This document shows positions 1 to 11,189 of a DNA stretch of 64,000 nucleotides, in pieces; position 1 is the stretch's first letter; every line of letters starts with the position of its first letter. The DNA is from Nephrocerus scutellatus. Taxonomy: Eukaryota > Arthropoda > Insecta > Diptera > Pipunculidae. The notes under the pieces were generated by a model that ran no database searches, was not told where the DNA came from, and worked only from the letters and a program-made list of their open reading frames with translations. The stretch covers positions 129,982,277-130,046,276 of the forward strand of contig OX352761.1 in assembly GCA_947095585.1 (NCBI GenBank). The letters are read 5' to 3'. The translations under genes were made by a program, and so were the position numbers.

Positions 1-339
1 AGTCAAAATTGGATTACGCTTTAATGGATGTAAATCGTAATTGTAATCGATTGTCAATTTTCTTCGTGTAATGAAAATCTGCAAATGCAAATTGATGCAA
101 ATAGGTCTATTCATTTGATGTGATTTGAGCAGACGGCGGATATTGATTGGTTTATGCGATACGAAAGCGACTGCTTAATAATGTGTACCTTCAATAGTGC
201 TTGCAAAATCAATCCATTCGTATAGTAAAGTTTTTTCAATCGTTTTTGCAGATTGCTGCCATGTGAGATCCCAAATATTAAATCAAATCATTTCTATTAT
301 TAAAGTGTGTTGATTTTTTTTTGTTAAGAAACAGAGGAG
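1..339. other. AT-rich stretch, nothing identified
   Basis: No coding pattern, RNA gene or recognisable repeat was found here on either strand. Confidence 0.5.
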
Positions 340-480
340 GAAAGAGATGTCTGTGAGCTTGTGTTTTGATAGCCCGTGGATCGTAGCGATTTGAAAAGAC
401 AGAGCTTGGTAAAGTATTCTACACACGTGTTGTACGGCTACAGAACGAATCTCAGAACTTAACTGTACTTGTATGCGTTT
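340..480 (-). mobile_element. 3' coding scrap of a CR1/Jockey-like LINE
   Basis: Read on the minus strand, this stretch gives VKF*DSF.SRTT followed by *NTLPSSVFS.RYDP.AIK. That is the C-terminal tail of the non-LTR reverse transcriptase seen better preserved at 11.2 kb and 59.3 kb (VKFRDSF, PKWNALSSSVFP, DPQAFKA). Two codons that are Arg and Trp in the better copy are stops here, so it is dead. The longest open frame over the region is in a different frame and is not the element's own. Only the last 45 or so codons remain, as expected for a 5'-truncated LINE insertion. Confidence 0.7.
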
Positions 481-1604
481 GGTGTCGATTGTTAAGAAAA
501 CAATTCGATGTTCAATGCTGTGGAAAAGTAAGACCTTTCTTCTCTTTACTTTCTTTCTAAACACCTCTTACAAGCATTTAACCACAATTAAAGTGATTAC
601 ATATAGTTAATTAATTATGCTAACGACAGCCCAAACATGCAGTTATCACGTTTATCAAGTTATCTTTAAAATAAATGTCTACAAGCAGACTTCTAAAATA
701 CTATCGTAAATTTAATTGATGGCATATTATATTGACTGATGGGAAAACGTGTACTAACCCTTGGAATCTATCTCATAAACAATCTAAAACAACCAGGTTA
801 ATTCTATCGCACTTGTATCTTTCTCTTGCGTACCTCACAAATGTACACCATGTTTACATCGACTTAGCTAAACTAACTAAGCTTATTGTTGAAACCGACC
901 TCCTTTGATTGATCTGAATTTTATTTTTGCAATTAGCTTAATTAGTTGTGACATTGTTTGAAAGCCGTTGTGACAGTTGATATGAAATGATAATTTCTGA
1001 GAAAAAAAGCGGTGCATTAATTGAACTTTGCAAGAATTATCCCGTCTTGCTCTTCTGTATGAACAATTTTTAACGCTCATCACATAAGAGATAAGTATGC
1101 GGTAGAAAATAATTAGCACTTGCAGGGATAATCACCTGGCGTAACCAGAGCGAAATGACTGCTATGAGTTTGTTGGAAGGATAAGAACAGAAGTGATGAA
1201 AGCCGATTAAGAACTTTTCAATTAGATAGGTACTCGAGAACTTGTGAATGGATACAAGTGAACTTTTTCTATTTGATTGTTTAACACTTAAGAAATTGCA
1301 GGAACCGTGAGTACTATGCAGTGTGAATTGATATCGCTTAACCTTAAGCCAGGCAAGAAATTATTTAGGTAAAGAATTAAGAAGAAAGAATATTTCAACT
1401 CTAAAAATCTAACGTCAAAGTCTGACTTTCAGCGTATTTTTGTGTTGTTGTGTTGTGAAGGATGTAGGTGGAAGTTATTGTGTGCAATTAATGTTAAACG
1501 TTGACATTCTTTGTCTAATTGCGTTTTTCTGGTAAACATCTACAATATATATTGCTATGCACACGTGTCATAAATGACTGCAGATCATAGAAATACATTA
1601 TTAT
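481..1604. other. AT-rich stretch, nothing identified
   Basis: Only short chance frames (one of 78 codons on the minus strand) with no family resemblance; no tandem repeats seen. Confidence 0.5.
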
Positions 1605-1800
1605 ACGAGGGCGGGTCAATATGTCAGTGACTTTTTGAATTTCCCGCCTCTTAACTGCAAGGGCAACACTGCTCCTGTCAACAGGCATCTGTCAGTTGAC
1701 TCCTGTCAAAATTTAAATAAGCTGCGTCATTTAGTTTGTGTTTCCTCGTTGTGTCCTCGCGTTATTTGGATGCATCCATCCATCCGTCGAGCGCCTGTTT
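1605..1800 (+). mobile_element. mariner-type terminal sequence (solo end)
   Basis: The segment opens with TACGAGGGCGGGTCAATATG after a TA, the style of mariner-family inverted-repeat tips (TACGAGGG...). A matching inverted end was not seen downstream, and no transposase reading could be assembled from the next 300 bases. It is probably one end of a deleted copy. It differs from the tip of the mariner at 5.2 kb, so it would be a separate family. The end beyond about 1650 is a guess. Confidence 0.4.
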
Positions 1801-3955
1801 GGAACCTGTTTGTTTGCATTATATTGTGAGAGGAATGAAAATGTATCCACACTTTAAAAAAGTACCCCAAAGATTCAAATAAAAGGTCGTCTACGATTTT
1901 TAGTGCTACATAAATTTTACTACAGGAATTCATGAGGAAAATTATTTTTTAATTAGGTATATTGTATATTATGAAAAAATTTACCGTTGGAGTTATATAA
2001 GGTTCAATGTAAAAATTGTTAAATAGTACAAGAATAAGTATTCTTTTTGGTAAAAATGATATAAACTACAAGAGGTTTGAGTGTGTTTTTAACAAATTTG
2101 GTTTAAGTAAAGTCAGTCATCCAATGAGCGGTTAGAGTTTTTGGCTTAATCTGGATCGGTTCCCGCTTTGTCAATATGACATAACGATTTTGTCAGCTCG
2201 CTTTTTACATTTAGAATCTGTTTGTAAATCATTATAGTAGCGTCTGATATTTCTAACCCACCACCAGACTTAAAAAACTAGTAGGCCTCTGTGAAATTCT
2301 ACAAAACCGAGTGGAAAAAAAAGGAAAGACTCAGGATATATTCAAATCCAAAAATTCTACACGTTCTTTTTTATTTCATACTCTCTACTTTAACCGGTGT
2401 GCCACGGAACACAATAGCAATCGGCTGCTTTTTGCAAACTAGAACGACGTTCGACTTTTCATTCTGACTTAGCTTTCCGTTGATTTTGTGAATTATAATA
2501 TATAGATAGAGTATAAGCTTCCAAAGTTTATAATATTTTGTTCTTTTAAATAAATACCTATTATTCTCACAGATTCTGTTTCTGTTTAACATCAGCAAAT
2601 GGATTGTGAAATAACTGTGTCAACAATATTCCGGAGCTTTTATACTAAAGTGGCATCTATTAAAGCTTAAATATTTAAAATAAAACAACGTTAATTAAAA
2701 AAGAAAGACACAAAACAACACTCGGCATTCAGACACAAATATGTTCAGGACAAAAGTATAAACGAGCAGTTGACAAAGGAAGAAATTAGAGAAGAATTTC
2801 TGTTCTTAAAAATCATTTAAGCAAAAAACTAAATTCTTCTTTTTTAAGATTATAAACTCCCCCCAAAGGAAAACGACAGTTGCCGAGTTTGTGTCAATCA
2901 ACGCTTCTCTTTATCACAAAGAAGCACCTGCCAAGGATTATCTGCTGTTCAGTTTAAATACAAAACCCATTGAAAGCTGAAGCAAAGTGAGATTTTTACA
3001 CAAACACACAAAAAGAACATCAAAAGGAAAAGATACAAATCAAGAAATGCGTACGCACGACGATGTTTCGCATTCTGTGCGAAAAGATGTGCACTGAGTT
3101 ACTGAATTGAACCCTCCAAGAGCAGGTAAATTGGACCCATTTTTGTGTGCTGAAATGCTTAAAATGAACCCTTAGAGAGATGAGGAAAAAGCAGGTGAAT
3201 TGAAATTTGTATGTGGGCGTGAGTTGAATATTATTCCCATTGATTAAATAACCAGGTGTTCACTGCATATACGATTCTGTGTATTTATACAGAGATCAAA
3301 GATAGACAAATTTTTGTAAAAAGAATTTTTTCATTTGTTAATTAGAAATAAATATGAATTGAATTATATATTTGTGCTTGTGTGTGTTTTAGTTTATGAT
3401 GGAATTGACAATGGAATGTCTTTGATTTAGATAGTAGGTACTTTATTAATTCGTTTTATAAATATTCTAGTATGTAATATGTTCGTTAAAAAGACGCTGT
3501 TATTACTTTCATTAAAAATTTTTATCGGGGTACAGGGTGTATTTTTGTACACGAAATAAAAAATATTCCGAATTCAAATCGAACGCACTTCCAAAATATC
3601 TCCATGTACATTACTTCCTCACATAAAAAGTCCACTGAAGTCATTTTTATAAAATTTTATTATTTCATAATTATAGTTATTATAGTTGTAAAGAAGTTAT
3701 ATCATCATATGGCTCTACAACATATGCATATGCAAAAAATCTGTCCACCGATTCCGAGTTTGAGCCGATCTCATTCAGTTTGGAATCGTTGGCTTTGGCT
3801 GGCTAAATCCTACTGCAAAGAACTTTCCGAGCAGGATCCTCATGTCAGCTAGGTGGCTTACTGAAGATACTTGGAGGCGGATTGAAGATTACTTAAACCT
3901 TGTATTGTAGATACCACAGCAGCAGCGAGGATCGAGCTAGAGTCCCTGTATCGAA
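1801..3955. other. AT-rich stretch, nothing identified
   Basis: No convincing coding or RNA feature. Short frames of 75-82 codons (2371-2598 minus, 3604-3852 plus) have no recognisable motif and are within chance expectation. Confidence 0.45.
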
Positions 3956-4200
3956 GCAAAATGAGAGAAGTGCAACGTAGTGAAAGACGTGACAAACGTT
4001 ATTATACACAACCTGGCCTCATAAGCAGAGGAAGCAGCGAGCAGGTGCGATAGCAGAACCGTTTACAGAATCACCAAAGAGCAGACAGGTGGTCACCGCT
4101 CTAGCCAATATACGGTGAAAGGTGCTCGTTTCAGATGAAAATCAGCTCAAGCGATGGAAGGAGCATTTCTCTACGGTCCTTAATAGTGTATTCATGCACG
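3956..4200 (+). mobile_element. non-LTR retrotransposon linker between endonuclease and RT
   Basis: Across three frames the plus strand reads as one protein stretch: SERRDKRYYTQ, then LAS*AEEAASRCDSRTVYRITK, then VSDENQLKRWKEHFSTVLN. This is the typical region between the endonuclease and reverse transcriptase domains of LINE proteins, which ends in a RW.EHF..(L)LN motif just before the RT. At least two frameshifts and one stop make it non-functional. I cannot see the RT domain after it. The LINE clade is uncertain. Confidence 0.6.
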
Positions 4201-5245
4201 CATGACCAAACTCGCATGTACCAATTCTTGTTCTCTCCAGGTAAATCTAACACGTCCCAGATTAGCCTACTGATTTTTGTGCCTTCTTTTGCCCACATCA
4301 AGAATCCTATATTGTCATAATTGGGCTTTTTGTAGCAGTTTAAAGAAGATGCAAGATGTAAGTCTGCTAAACGCAGTCAAATGCACCTACACCAAACCAA
4401 GTAATCCGGAAAAATAAATTTAATGACATTCACCTTTCTGATGAACATGTTCATAAGTCAAATACATCTCAAGATCTTAGCTGGTTTAATTTCAGTTACA
4501 GTCAGAAGAGGAAGTTGTGCGATACATTTATGCCTGACTCAGATACAAGGGGAAATGTTCCGACGATTCGTAGGTGGCTTAAAAAAGGTTACTTTCATTT
4601 GTTATACAATCTGAAGAAGGCAATGAAAAGAGCAAAAACAATTGGAACCCGAGATAAAATTTATCGTTGCTTTGTTAGACTTCACGAAAGTAATGGAAAG
4701 TAAAGTGAATATATAATTATATATATATGAGTATGTACGTATATACATTGTTCATCGCCAACAATGAAATCATAATACAACTTTTGTCATCGCTGCGCTG
4801 AAAAGCATATGACATGAACTACTTTTGACCTTCTTAATATGAATAAAAATAATGATAACAAGCAAGTGTATCGAAATTTTTATTTATGTTTTACCAATGA
4901 AGAAGGAAATGCATCATATATATGTATACTCGTATGTATTTAGGTCAAATGTTATTCTAGCGCGCTGTTCATTACAAAATTAATTAGACACAACAACCAG
5001 CCAATAATTTACACTGAAAATTTCATGAAAATTGGTTTGTAAATGTGATTTAAAATTCAACTGAATGGCGCATTTCTATTGACTCACTTAAAATATCGGT
5101 TTTTATGTAGTACGCCCTGTAATTAGCATAACTTCAAAACCCTTTGGATTTTTTATGCTTACACGTCATTTTGAAATAAAATTATAGTTGAGTTCTATAG
5201 AAATAATAAAAAATGCTTAAAAACAATGATAAGATATGAAGATGA
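4201..5245. other. unassigned stretch with short frames
   Basis: Two overlapping short frames lie at 4423-4703 (62-63 codons). The second ends in a basic segment (IRRWLKKGYF, KKAMKRAKTIG) that I do not recognise. Around 5005-5060 there is a phrase (AAATTTCATGAAAATTGG) also found near 44.8-45.0 kb, so part of the stretch is dispersed repeat. Confidence 0.4.
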
Positions 5246-6075
5246 TACGAGGGTAGTCCCAGAAGTACCCGACCTAACAAAGAAAAAAAACCACAAAAAG
5301 TTAGGAAAAAATAGTCTCCTTTTAGTTCGATACACTTTTCCCAGTGATTTTCAATAGCTTCGATACTATATTTATAGTGAGAATCGTCGAGCTCCTTAAA
5401 ATATCCATTAACCGCAGACTCCACCTCCTAATTGTTGTCAAATCTTTTACCACCGAGCCATTTTTTCATCTTCGGAAACAGAAATTAATACGAGGGGGAT
5501 AAATCTAGAGAATATGGTGCATGAGGAAGCAATTCGAACTTAAACTTTTTGATTTTGGCCATCACGATGACGGATGTGTGAACTGATGCATTGTCGTGAT
5601 GAAAAAAAAAACTTTCTTCTTTGCCAAACTCGGTCGTTTTTTCTTGATTTCATCTTTCAAACGATGCAATAAATTCGCATAATTCACGCTGTTGATTGTT
5701 TTTCCTACAATCAATGAGAATTATCACACGCGCATTCTAAAAAACCTACGCCATTACATTGCCTGCAAATGGAACTGTCTTCGACGATCATCCAATACCA
5801 CTTTGTGGATTTTTTTAACTATTTCACCATACTGGTGTACAATGTTCATTTTGGCCACACGCGCTTAAACTCTGCCACCCAATTTTTAATTGTTGTAAAC
5901 TAAAGAGCAGACTTCTAGCTCCGTTTTGATATTGGTTGGATTGATGCCTTTCAAATGAAAGTATTGCATCACAAAACGATGCCCAGTTAGTTTTTACCAT
6001 GTTTAAAAATTCATTGAGAGCGTTTACTATTGATGGCTGCCGTACAAATACTAAACAACGTATTGTCGTCAAACG
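5246..6075 (-). mobile_element. degenerate mariner transposase copy
   Basis: Mariner transposase remnant. Read N to C on the minus strand it shows a helix-turn-helix-end phrase (EIVKKIHKVVLDDRR near 5.8 kb), then VMA.VF.NARVIILID, the catalytic block FHHDNASVHTS, FELLPHAPYSLDLSPS, FPKMKKWLGGKRF and the C-terminal VNGYFKEL...CIELKGDYF. The tip at 5246 (TACGAGGGTAGTCCCAGAAG on the plus strand) is the 3' inverted repeat; I could not locate the 5' tip near 6.1 kb. The segment with the first catalytic Asp (GDE.W) is missing through an internal deletion, the last Asp of the D34D triad is Tyr (SPSY), and there are several stops and frameshifts. It is clearly inactive. Confidence 0.85.
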
Positions 6076-6159
6076 TCAAATTTAATCTTTGTAATTAATG
6101 TTGGTACTTTCTACCAAACTTGGTACACATATTGCTTACATTCTGGAATCGAATATAGG

Positions 6160-6500
6160 TGGTAATAAATTAGGTAGCTACGGGTGGGGTAGCTGCCGAT
6201 ATTAGTGTCGAACCCATAGTTTTCGGGATCGCCGTTATGAGTAGTGGTGTGGTGAATAGTGGTTATAATAGTGGAATAATGGTGCTGGGTGATCGGGTGC
6301 TATTGGATGGTCGGGACTTACGATATCAAGGGTCGCTGAGATGAATAGCATTGGTAGGACACTTCTAGGGTTGTGGGGTGTTTGTTGACGGGGTAGGGGT
6401 AGGGGTAGGGGTAGGGGTAGGGGTAGGGGTTCCAGATTTCGAAGTCGCTGACGTAAATAGTGATGGTAAGACATCCCTAAGGGGAGAGGATCAAGGGAAG
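6160..6500. repeat. G-rich degenerate minisatellite, period about 105-110 bp
   Basis: Three imperfect direct repeats can be aligned, starting near 6222, 6326 and 6435. Each contains a form of GTCGCTGA.(G/T)AAATAG..(A)TGGTA.GACA and is followed by a G-run. The strand is strongly G-rich compared with the surrounding AT-rich DNA. Between the second and third units lies the hexamer array listed separately. Confidence 0.6.
6390..6430 (+). repeat. (GGGGTA)n hexamer array, almost 7 copies
   Basis: Six perfect GGGGTA units followed by GGGGT. It is telomere-like in composition and could fold as a G-quadruplex. It sits inside the G-rich minisatellite. The minus-strand reading gives a Pro-Leu run that should not be taken as coding. 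Confidence 0.95.
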
Positions 6501-6807
6501 ACGGAGGCGGTGGCTGATATTACTGTCCATTCCAGAGAATTTTTTTATTATTAGCGCCCGCTTCACCTTACAATGCCAAGGCAGAGCGTGTGCTTGGAAA
6601 TATTTGGAAAGAAGAAGGAAAGTGTTGTGGTGGGTGGAGTTTGAGTTTACACTCAAGCATATAAAAAGTAGAATAATGTTCTCATAAACCAACATTGATA
6701 GCTTTACCTCTAGATTACTTCATGCAACAACTCAACCGTGCATCTTATCATGTCTACTTGTAATCTAAAATTGTAATCAGTGCGGTGAGAAAAATTCATG
6801 CGTTTTT
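6501..6807. other. unassigned
   Basis: No recognised gene or repeat. One 72-codon minus frame is within chance expectation. Confidence 0.4.
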
Positions 6808-6880
6808 GGACGCGCCGGGAGTCAAACCCGGTGTCCTCCGAATGGGAGCCAATGGTTCTAACCTCTGCATCAGCGATGTT
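6808..6880 (-). mobile_element. tRNA-derived SINE head or tRNA pseudogene
   Basis: On the minus strand it reads like a tRNA: a box-A-like GATGCAGAGGTTAGAACC, an anticodon-arm-like CTCCCATTCGGAG, and a T-arm with 5-bp stem CCGGG/CCCGG around TTTGACT (box B GGTTTGACTCC). The 5' acceptor strand does not pair well with the 3' side (CGCGTCC), so this is not a working tRNA. A decayed tRNA gene or the head of a SINE both fit. Confidence 0.6.
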
Positions 6881-7924
6881 TTGAGGTTTGTAGTGGGTTG
6901 ATGATTGGTTTGGATTGATATGTCAATGAAGAGTCATATCAATATTTTCCAACCTGGCACTCAGCTATTATATTCAGTTATAAATTTTAAAGAACTAAAA
7001 TTCCAAAAATGTCCATTGTGGTTACCGGTGACGTAACCAACAAGGAAATTAAATTACCATACCACTAGGTGCAGGTGGGATCCCTATGCACATCAAATTC
7101 GCATGGAGCAACTACTTATATCAATTCGATACTTTCATTTGTGACAGATTGACCCCCATTCTAACTGAAATGTGAACGCCGATGCATGTGGTATGACATG
7201 GAGAACGAAACCAAAAACCCATAGCTGATAATCCCCTTAGGAATAACCCCATGTAGTAGAATAATACGTTTACACGCAAATTTTCTATTCATCCAATTCT
7301 TCGCTGGCAATAAAAAGCGAGTGAAGCGAATGATACAAAAAAAACTGAATAAAATTACGTAAGTACATAACCAGGGTATTAAATGACCGTGTCCCATATA
7401 TGGACGGCGCGTCGTCCGCAAGAACGTTAGGCTCTAGGTTGGCAAACTCACTCGTACGTAGATGGGTCGAAACAGTGTCGTGTGGCTGATGTTTGTATTT
7501 TTATGTATTTGTGGATTGTTTTTATTTCGTATGCCACCAAATTAAATGTTTTACGACAATAGGAAGCGCTTCTGCATTAGCTAAGAAGCCTTTTCCAGTT
7601 AGCATACAAGTAAGTATAGAGTGTTTTAATATAGATTGTATATACGAGTATATAAAAATCGATAGTTAATATCACGGCGCCATTTTGATGAATGAGTAAC
7701 AGTTCTTGCCTAAATGTAGTCTTTGAAGGAATATTTTTAAGATGCAGTTAATTCTATTTGGTACTCAATTTTTGATATATTTTGATCAGAAACACTTAAA
7801 ATTCCAAAGATGTAGAGTAGAATTTTCTTCAAATAGTTTAACTAAATTTCTCTTAAATTCCAGCTAATCTTTCCACTCTTGAGCAATGAAAAGAAAATTA
7901 TTGATTCCTGGTAATATTTGATTA
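6881..7924. other. AT-rich stretch, nothing identified
   Basis: The 86-codon minus frame at 7161-7421 has no recognisable motif. No repeats were noted. Confidence 0.45.
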
Positions 7925-8608
7925 ATTTAGCTTTTCGACCAAAAGGATGCACAACATTTTACGAGACCTGCCCACAACAAAATCAAGAGATATGCTGGGA
8001 GAAGCATGCAACAACATTTTCCGTCTTCAGAGCGAAGTTCTTCGATAGCCGTGTGCGCTGTACAATTATTAAAATGAAATAATCTGCCATTTTGAGCACT
8101 AATTCGACGTACCAATGGGAACATATCAAAATGTAATTTAATTTAAAATAGCTTAATGATTGAAAATAGTCCTTACTTCAGGAGCCAATGTTTTCAGACC
8201 AGTCCAGACTGATCTCGATGAGCTGAAGCAATACCTAAATTTTAGATAGCGAAGACGTCGAAGCTTATACTTAACTTTGCCTAGTTATATACCCGGGCCT
8301 CAACTAATTACAAACGCTGTATGAAACCATATTTTAAAAATGTTTGCTGTCATCAATGCGTTTGCAGATTAATCACATTTAAAGTTCAAAAAGCAATGCG
8401 GGTTGGCAGCCTTGCCGATCCGATCCCGATGTGATCCATCTGCATTGGCGCACAACATAAATGTCACTCTTTCTTTACGTATTTTTCTGCCTGGTGCAGT
8501 CTTTTCACAAGAAGTAAGGTGGGTTTTATCAAGAAGACATCGGAAAAAGATGCCAGAATCATCAGCGTTGTACAGTTGTTCGTTTGTGATTTCCATTTCA
8601 TACATTTT
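7925..8608 (-). mobile_element. Tigger/pogo-type transposase remnant
   Basis: Two minus-strand blocks match the DDE domain of Tigger (jerky-like) transposases in the right order. The upstream block (8369-8605) reads EQLYNADDSGIFFRCL, then CEKTAPGRKIRKERVTFMLC and GKAANPHCF. The downstream block (7927-8124) reads FHFNNCTAHTAIEELRSEDG then MLLPA. The AD(D/E)SG Asp of the first block is present; the second catalytic Asp (usually DNC..H) reads Asn. The roughly 245 bases between the blocks do not read as the expected protein, so there is an insertion or heavy decay. No terminal repeats were identified. Confidence 0.85.
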
Positions 8609-8635
8609 TGCCCGTAAAGCATGATTTATTTATTA

Positions 8636-9354
8636 TATTAGATTTGTCAAAAAAAATCCGAGAGTATTTTTTGAAATAATCGTGTTGGTAAATACAATTT
8701 AAAAAAAATTATTTTTTGATTTTAACGACCTTTATATCGGCATGGCTTCAATTCATAAATTTACCAATTAAATTTATAAAATTTACATTGTTGATCTTAA
8801 AAATTTAATTTTTTTCAAAAAAGATCAATAGTAAACTTAAAGCTGTAAGCGTTCAAGAGTTATAGGGTGTGGAGTCATGTAAGGTCAAAAGTACGTTTTC
8901 GTTATTTTACAAACTTTCAATTTTCACACTGCTCTTGTTGACCGAATACATAAATATTGTGAGGTGGATTTGTAGAAAATTGAATAGGCCTTAATACTGC
9001 ATTTGTCAAAAAAAATTATCCGAGAGCATTTTTCGAAATAATCGCGTTGAGTATAAAATTTAATTTTTTTTTTTTAATTTGACGTCGTTCATATCGGTTT
9101 AAGAATTTAAAAAATTTTACATTAAATATTTAATTTTCTATCAAAAGAGAGCAACAGTGACCTTGTAGCTAGAAGCGTTCAAGAGTTACAGGGTGTGAAG
9201 TAATGTAAGGTCAAAAGTACGTCTATTCTTTTTAAAACGCTACGTACACCGCAGGGGGTGAAAATAGACCCCCTCCCATACGATTTTTTTCACGAAATTA
9301 AACAACGAATCACCCCTTTAAGTATTTGCCACCTTAACGGATACACCCTGTATA
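8636..9354 (-). mobile_element. short DNA element with internal direct repeat and CAGGGTGT-type end
   Basis: The right end (plus 9300-9354) is ...TATTTGCCACCTTAACGG followed by ATACACCCTGTA, the reverse complement of the tip that opens the element at 24.48 kb (TACAGGGTGTATC...GGTGGCAAATACTTAAAGGG). A TA follows the tip. Internally two imperfect copies lie in tandem: about 8639-8995 and 8999-9240, sharing ATTTGTCAAAAAAAAT.CCGAGAG, AAATAATCG.GTTG, GCGTTCAAGAGTTA and ATGTAAGGTCAAAAGTACGT. I did not find the opposite tip, so the copy is probably truncated near 8636. No protein is encoded. Confidence 0.65.
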
Positions 9355-10080
9355 TAAGTAGATAAGTTACCCACAGCACAAAAATTGAAATGAAAACTTA
9401 AACCATTAGTGAGTAGAGCACCAACAAGAAAAATTATGAAAATGTAGGAAAAGTCCTTAAAAATAAATGTATATATATAAAAATAACGCACATTCTTCGC
9501 ATATATATGTATTAAAATTTTAATTGTTAAGTTCCGTAGTTGTTTTTTTGGAAAAATAAACTTTCGACTTAAAAAACGCTTTTACCGCACTTAAAATTCA
9601 GTTGTGCAGCATAATAGTGTTTTGTGAGGAGAGCAATTCAAAGTTGCGCTAAGATCTTGCGGTGTGTGACTTTAGAAACACAAAACAAATCAAATAAATG
9701 CTATTGTTGGTATGTACTGACTTTAAGACATCAACAATTAACATATGTATCTTAAAAAAATAGAAATATAAAATAAATACTTTGTCTGATTTTAGATGCC
9801 TCACAACCGATTATTTTAAAAAAAGTAGAAGGTACAATGATTTAAATAAAAGGTATTGCATTCTAGATTTTTACTGCACTTCCGGAAGAAATCTAATTAT
9901 ATCGCACTGCTATCTATAAAGTTATGTAATGTAAATGCAAAGTATCTCTACGAGAAGTTTAGGTACTGCGCATATATATTTAATACACAAAACTTTATAC
10001 TAAGCGAAATCAGAAGCAGAATTAGAATGAGCTAGCGACACTAGCGTTAAGTTTGCAAAAAGCAGTTGATTTCTGCTGCG
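9355..10080. other. AT-rich stretch, nothing identified
   Basis: No gene, tRNA or repeat recognised. Confidence 0.5.
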
Positions 10081-10175
10081 GTGTTCCGTGGTTAACCGGT
10101 TAGGGCGTTACGTGGAAGAAGGAAGAAGGAAGAAGGTGTGGAAGTCTGGGATTCGAATCTTCTTTTAGTTATTTT
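10081..10175 (+). mobile_element. tRNA-headed SINE-like sequence with GAAGAAG expansion
   Basis: A good box A (TGGTTAACCGGTTAGGGCG) begins at about 10089 and a box B (GGGATTCGAATCT) lies at about 10148, both in tRNA orientation. Between them GGAAGAA is iterated at about 10113-10136, stretching the anticodon region beyond tRNA length. The rest of the tail is unclear; a (CT)n run follows at about 10221-10235. Confidence 0.6.
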
Positions 10176-11189
10176 TTAATTATTAGTTCTGTGCAATTGC
10201 ATTGGAGCACAGTTTTTTTTTCTCTCTCTCTCTCTAAAGTTCTCGGTTTCATATAATTGCACAGAGTTCCACTAGTATTGGGTCTAATATCTAAGAGTGA
10301 ATACCAAATCTATTATTCTCTAGAATACCAGAAGACGCTTTTCTATTTTGTCACCACTATGATATGCGTCACAGAACGATGTAACAAAGCTTTTCAATAC
10401 CAGTTTTCCGTGTGGTACGCAAATTCAAATTCAATTCAAGAATGCAAATTACTTTCCGCATGAGGAAAGAACTCACTCTGCTTAACTCGACTCTTCGGGA
10501 GTTGACTTTATTGAATCATCTCCCACCGCGTAGAAGCGTGGTCACAGGCGGCGCCAGCGCGTTGAATGAAGCAACGAGGTAAGACTAGCTAGAAATGGCA
10601 AATTTATAGCGGTGGATTGCAGTCAACTATAACTACTAAGGCATTTTATGATATTAGTCACTCGTAATAATTATAGGCAAGGAGTAGCCTAAGCGGCGCT
10701 GGAAGGGGAAACTCCTTCAGTTCTAGTGTAACTTTTAAATGGCACTTTATACCATAGCGCAAAGCGGAAAAAATAAAGCAAAAGGCAATTAAAAAACACA
10801 CAGTTAATAATAACATATTAATGCTCGCCTTCTTGAATAGCAACATTAGCCACCACCATACCATTCAATTAACGCCAATTTATTTATTCATTTAAACATG
10901 CAAAATAAAAATGCATTTTTTAATTTAAACTGAATTTTGTGGTTCAGCTTCATCGAGGCATAAATATTGGATAAATGACTCATTCATTTGAATATAGTAG
11001 AGTAAGGAATGTATCGATTTTCATTGTGTTTAAATAGTACATGTACATACTTTTTTGTATTAGTGCAATAGCAGCAAAAACAATAATTATTTTTTTGCAC
11101 GAACTATTGTGTTATGTCCTGGGAAAATAACAAAAAAAAAATAGCAGAAATAATTTCTTTACAGAAGAAGGAGTAGAAAAGAGAAAAGT

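Noticed and set aside
6235..6474. Pro-Leu repeat protein on the minus strand
   Set aside because: It is only the translation of the GGGGTA hexamer array.
6808..6880. Functional tRNA gene
   Set aside because: The acceptor stem does not pair; only the T-arm and box elements are good.
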